Positions 13,859 to 16,126 of a stretch of 16,126 nt of DNA are shown piece after piece. The position numbers were made by a program, and so were the translations under genes. This DNA is from JBMYXZ01 sp049608925 (GTDB lineage: Bacteria > Pseudomonadota > Alphaproteobacteria > JAGOMX01), in assembly GCA_049608925.1 (NCBI GenBank), contig JBMYXZ010000022.1, positions 1 to 16,126 of the forward strand, read 5' to 3'. Numbering within the stretch: the first letter of the stretch is position 1; every line of letters begins with the position of its first letter. Under the pieces are notes generated by a model. It was not told the DNA's origin. It worked only from the letters and a program-made list of their open reading frames with translations, and did not search any database.

Positions 13859-14257
13859 ATGCAGCGCTATGAAGCGATAACAAATGGAATTAATGTATCC
13901 GTTCTGCCGGCATTCTTAGAGGAGGAATCCTCGCCGGCAGAGGATCGCTATGTTTGGCTGTATCATATTGAAATTGAAAATTTCAGCACCAAGAAAGTCA
14001 AGCTTTTGACCAGGCGCTGGGAGATCATTGATAGCTCAGGCTATGTAGATATTGTTGATGGGGAAGGGGTAGTGGGCCAGAAGCCTACCATCGAGCCTGA
14101 CCAATCATATGAATATGCCAGTGCTGTGCCATTGCGAACACCTTCTGGTATGATGCGCGGTGTCTTCCGCATGATTACAGAGGATAAAAAACAGCTGATC
14201 GTTAAGATCCCGCCGTTTTCACTGGATAGCCCATTTGATATGGCTGTTGCTAATTAA
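13859..14257 (+). CDS. apaG: ApaG domain protein
   Basis: A 132-residue soluble beta-sandwich protein of the ApaG (DUF525) family. In enterobacteria the gene is linked with Co/Mg homeostasis and Ap4A metabolism, but the biochemical role is unclear. Diagnostic segments are YHIEIENFSTKKVKLLTRRWEI, GEGVVGQKPTIEPDQSYEYAS and PLRTPSGMMRGVFRM, in the usual order. Start ATG 13859 is two bases after the mdh stop; no obvious Shine-Dalgarno, so translation probably follows from mdh. Confidence 0.94.
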   Translation: MQRYEAITNGINVSVLPAFLEEESSPAEDRYVWLYHIEIENFSTKKVKLLTRRWEIIDSSGYVDIVDGEGVVGQKPTIEPDQSYEYASAVPLRTPSGMMRGVFRMITEDKKQLIVKIPPFSLDSPFDMAVAN

Positions 14258-14372
14258 AGTGCTTTCAAGTAGATAGAAAATTCTTCAGAAAAACGGTTTT
14301 TTGCGTCTGCGTTTTCAGGTACATTGTGGATAGAATCGTCTATTTGTCATATTTAACTGAAGGAAAATCCTG

Positions 14373-15872
14373 ATGGCCGTTGTTACTGCTAAACTTGCTG
14401 ATGTTCAACCTCCCACACCTGTTGCTCCAGAAGACCTGAAGCCTAAGATAAGTGTTATGGGCGTTGGAGGTGCCGGTGGTAATGCTGTTAACAACATGAT
14501 CCGCTCGAAGTTGATAGGGTGCGAGTTCATTGCTGCAAATACAGATGCACAAGCAATTAAGGAATCTCTCGCCGACACCAAAATTCAGCTGGGCCTTGAG
14601 ATCACACAGGGGCTGGGTGCTGGATCTAAGCCAGATACGGGCCGGGCAGCGGCAGAAGAATCAATTGAGGAAGTCACAAAACTTATCAAAGACAGTAACA
14701 TGTTATTCATCACCGCCGGTATGGGTGGTGGCACCGGCACAGGTGCAGCACCTGTTATTGCACGCGCAGCGCGTGAAATGGGAATCCTAACAGTTGGTGT
14801 GGTCACAAAGCCTTTCCAATTCGAAGGCGCGCATCGTCAAAATATGGCGGAAAAAGGGATTGAGGAACTGCAAAAACATGTGGACACACTGATCATTATC
14901 CCGAACCAAAACTTGTTTAGGATCGCGAACGAAAAAACAACATTTGCCGATGCCTTTAAAGCGGCAGATGATGTTCTATATTCTGGTGTGCGCAGCGTAA
15001 CCGACCTGATGATAATTCCCGGTCTGATCAACCTTGACTATGCGGATATTTCGACTGTTACCAAGGATGGTGGTAAAGCCATGATGGGCACTGGTGAGGC
15101 AGAAGGCGATAACCGTGCCATGCAAGCGGCTGAGGAGGCCATTTCAAATCCGCTGTTGGAGGATTCTTCCATGCGGGGTGCAAAGGGTGTGCTGATCAGT
15201 GTGACGGGTGGTATGGACATGACCTTGTTTGAAGTTGATGAGGCGGTAAACCGCATCCGTGAAGAAATTGAATCAGAAGCCAACATCATTTTTGGATCAA
15301 CATTTGACGAGCGCTTGAATGGTAAGCTACGCGTTTCAGTTGTTGCAACAGGCATTGATCAGGAGGATCAAGGTCTTGGCCCGCGACTGGTATATTCCGA
15401 GGATGAGCTCGAGGAGCAAACGGACGACACATCTGAGGCGCAAACTGAGGCTAGCGAGCAAGATATGTTTGATGACGACACAAGCCAGCCTGAAGAGACG
15501 CTGCTAGATGATCGTGAACAACGCGCTCGGGCCATGGAAGAAATTGAAGATGCTCTGCAATCATTCAAGCAAGACCCTGAGGCAGCGCAACCTGCATCGC
15601 CAGCAGGGGATCATGCTTTCGAGGATCCCTTTGGCGAGGACAGCCCCTATGGTCGTGAAGATCCATTCGAACAGCAGGAAGAGGAAAAGCCTTCTTTGTT
15701 CCAACGTATGAAGTCTTCTTTTATGGGCAGTAAGAAAACCCGCCAGCCAGAAGAACCTCAGGTGCGTCAAGTCCGCATTCAGTCAAATCAAGCAGCATCT
15801 CTGGATGACGATGATGATTTGGATGTATCGGAAGTGCCGGCATACATTCGTCGCCAAAAAGAAGGTATGTAA
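14373..15872 (+). CDS. ftsZ: Cell division protein FtsZ
   Basis: Tubulin-like GTPase that forms the division ring at mid-cell. 499 residues, long for the family because of an extended linker. GVGGAGGNAVNNM (30-42) is the first nucleotide loop; the tubulin signature GGGTGTG is at 118-124; the T7 synergy loop is NLDYAD (220-225). From about 335 to 480 lies a D/E/Q-rich, low-complexity linker, then the conserved C-terminal peptide (DVSEVPAYIRRQ, 484-495) that binds FtsA and other membrane anchors. ATG 14373 has AAGGA 8 bases upstream. A 115-base gap separates it from apaG and may hold its own promoter, but I see no strong consensus. ftsQ and ftsA are not next to it. Confidence 0.98.
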   Translation: MAVVTAKLADVQPPTPVAPEDLKPKISVMGVGGAGGNAVNNMIRSKLIGCEFIAANTDAQAIKESLADTKIQLGLEITQGLGAGSKPDTGRAAAEESIEEVTKLIKDSNMLFITAGMGGGTGTGAAPVIARAAREMGILTVGVVTKPFQFEGAHRQNMAEKGIEELQKHVDTLIIIPNQNLFRIANEKTTFADAFKAADDVLYSGVRSVTDLMIIPGLINLDYADISTVTKDGGKAMMGTGEAEGDNRAMQAAEEAISNPLLEDSSMRGAKGVLISVTGGMDMTLFEVDEAVNRIREEIESEANIIFGSTFDERLNGKLRVSVVATGIDQEDQGLGPRLVYSEDELEEQTDDTSEAQTEASEQDMFDDDTSQPEETLLDDREQRARAMEEIEDALQSFKQDPEAAQPASPAGDHAFEDPFGEDSPYGREDPFEQQEEEKPSLFQRMKSSFMGSKKTRQPEEPQVRQVRIQSNQAASLDDDDDLDVSEVPAYIRRQKEGM

Positions 15873-15923
15873 GTATAGTTGCCAATAAACGTATTGTTTG
15901 GATTCCCGGGCTAAGCTCATAAT

Positions 15924-16062
15924 TGTCCGGGATAAACTTGGGGCGGTGTGCTGTGAGCATATATCAACCAAGGGGTTCAGGATATTATTAGTATGCATGA
16001 TTGCTTTTGAAAGAGCTGAGGGCAGAACTCTATTACTCTCCCCCGTTACCTAACACTCCGAC
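15924..16062 (+). repeat. Dispersed intergenic repeat, copy 3
   Basis: Starts TGTCCGGGATAAACTTGGGG and ends CCCCC...ACACTCCGAC, the same termini as the leftward copies near 1-157 and 4939-5074. It is preceded by a CCCGGGCTAAGC half-palindrome at 15905. The central part is diverged from the other copies. No coding potential. It begins 51 bases after the ftsZ stop and could influence the end of that transcript. Confidence 0.65.
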
Positions 16063-16084
16063 TTCCCGCGGCTTGACCCATAAC

Positions 16085-16126
16085 TGTCCGGAATAAATTG
16101 GGGTGGTGAGCTGAAAGCATATAACC
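16085..16126 (+). repeat. Dispersed intergenic repeat, copy 4 (cut by the window edge)
   Basis: TGTCCGGAATAAATTGGGG and the following GGTGAGCTGAAAGCATAT correspond to the first 45 or so bases of copy 3, 161 bases downstream of it in the same orientation. It is preceded by CCCGCGGCTTGACCC, the counterpart of the half-palindrome before copy 3. The rest lies beyond the window. Confidence 0.65.

Noticed and set aside
14290..14310. Possible terminator after apaG (AAAAACGGTTTTTT)
   Set aside because: The arms are only A-T with a single C-G and leave almost no loop, so it would not fold stably.
15904..15932. Terminator hairpin after ftsZ (TCCCGG...CCGGGA)
   Set aside because: A 6-bp stem with a loop of about 17 bases and no following T-run; better explained as palindrome and repeat boundary.

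Overview
The window reads as chromosome from an alphaproteobacterium, possibly a host-associated one of the Holosporales/Rickettsiales kind; that placement is inference. Three things point there: a DksA that keeps only one of the four zinc-finger cysteines (CxxT/SxxA, a form I associate with alphaproteobacteria), an alphaproteobacterial DUF3572 protein, and an FtsZ with a long acidic linker ending in an EVPAYIRRQ-type tail. Dispersed palindromic intergenic repeats and several exported proteins of unknown role suggest a host-associated lifestyle. Most genes are housekeeping and look intact.

Layout. Positions 1-160 hold a reverse-oriented copy of an intergenic repeat with a GC-rich palindrome. 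Leftward genes follow: two tandem RDD-family membrane proteins (176-1057), a doubtful small tail-anchored ORF (1151-1363) and citrate synthase gltA (1350-2714). Rightward come a CREST/ceramidase-like membrane protein translationally coupled to a DUF3572 protein (2788-3833) and an exported FCP1-like HAD protein (3855-4910). A second repeat copy lies at 4939-5074. A leftward tRNA-Gly(GCC) at 5174-5248 has a recognisable promoter and a nested inverted repeat in its leader.

Next is a compact leftward lipid A/Kdo cluster, kdsB-lpxK-lpxL, whose reading frames overlap (5333-7845). It diverges from dksA (7963-8400). A strong hairpin terminator separates dksA from a convergent exported HAD (DUF2608-like) gene (8468-9481). 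Leftward genes continue with a small secreted cysteine-rich protein overlapping the end of lpxC, then lpxC itself and cca (to 12134). A rightward run closes the window: an alpha/beta-hydrolase esterase, malate dehydrogenase, apaG and ftsZ (12203-15872), then at least one and a half further repeat units to the edge.

How the genes fit together. LpxC, LpxK, KdsB and LpxL are all needed for Kdo-lipid A, so the cell very probably makes lipopolysaccharide. GltA and Mdh are TCA-cycle enzymes. FtsZ and DksA cover division and stringent control. The less ordinary content is the exported or membrane group: two unrelated-looking HAD-fold proteins with signal peptides, the heptad-spaced cysteine protein, the ceramidase-like protein and the RDD pair. 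No mobile element with an intact transposase, no CRISPR array and no rRNA gene is visible. No gap between genes exceeds 300 bases; the largest (4911-5173 and 15873-16126) are mostly repeat sequence.
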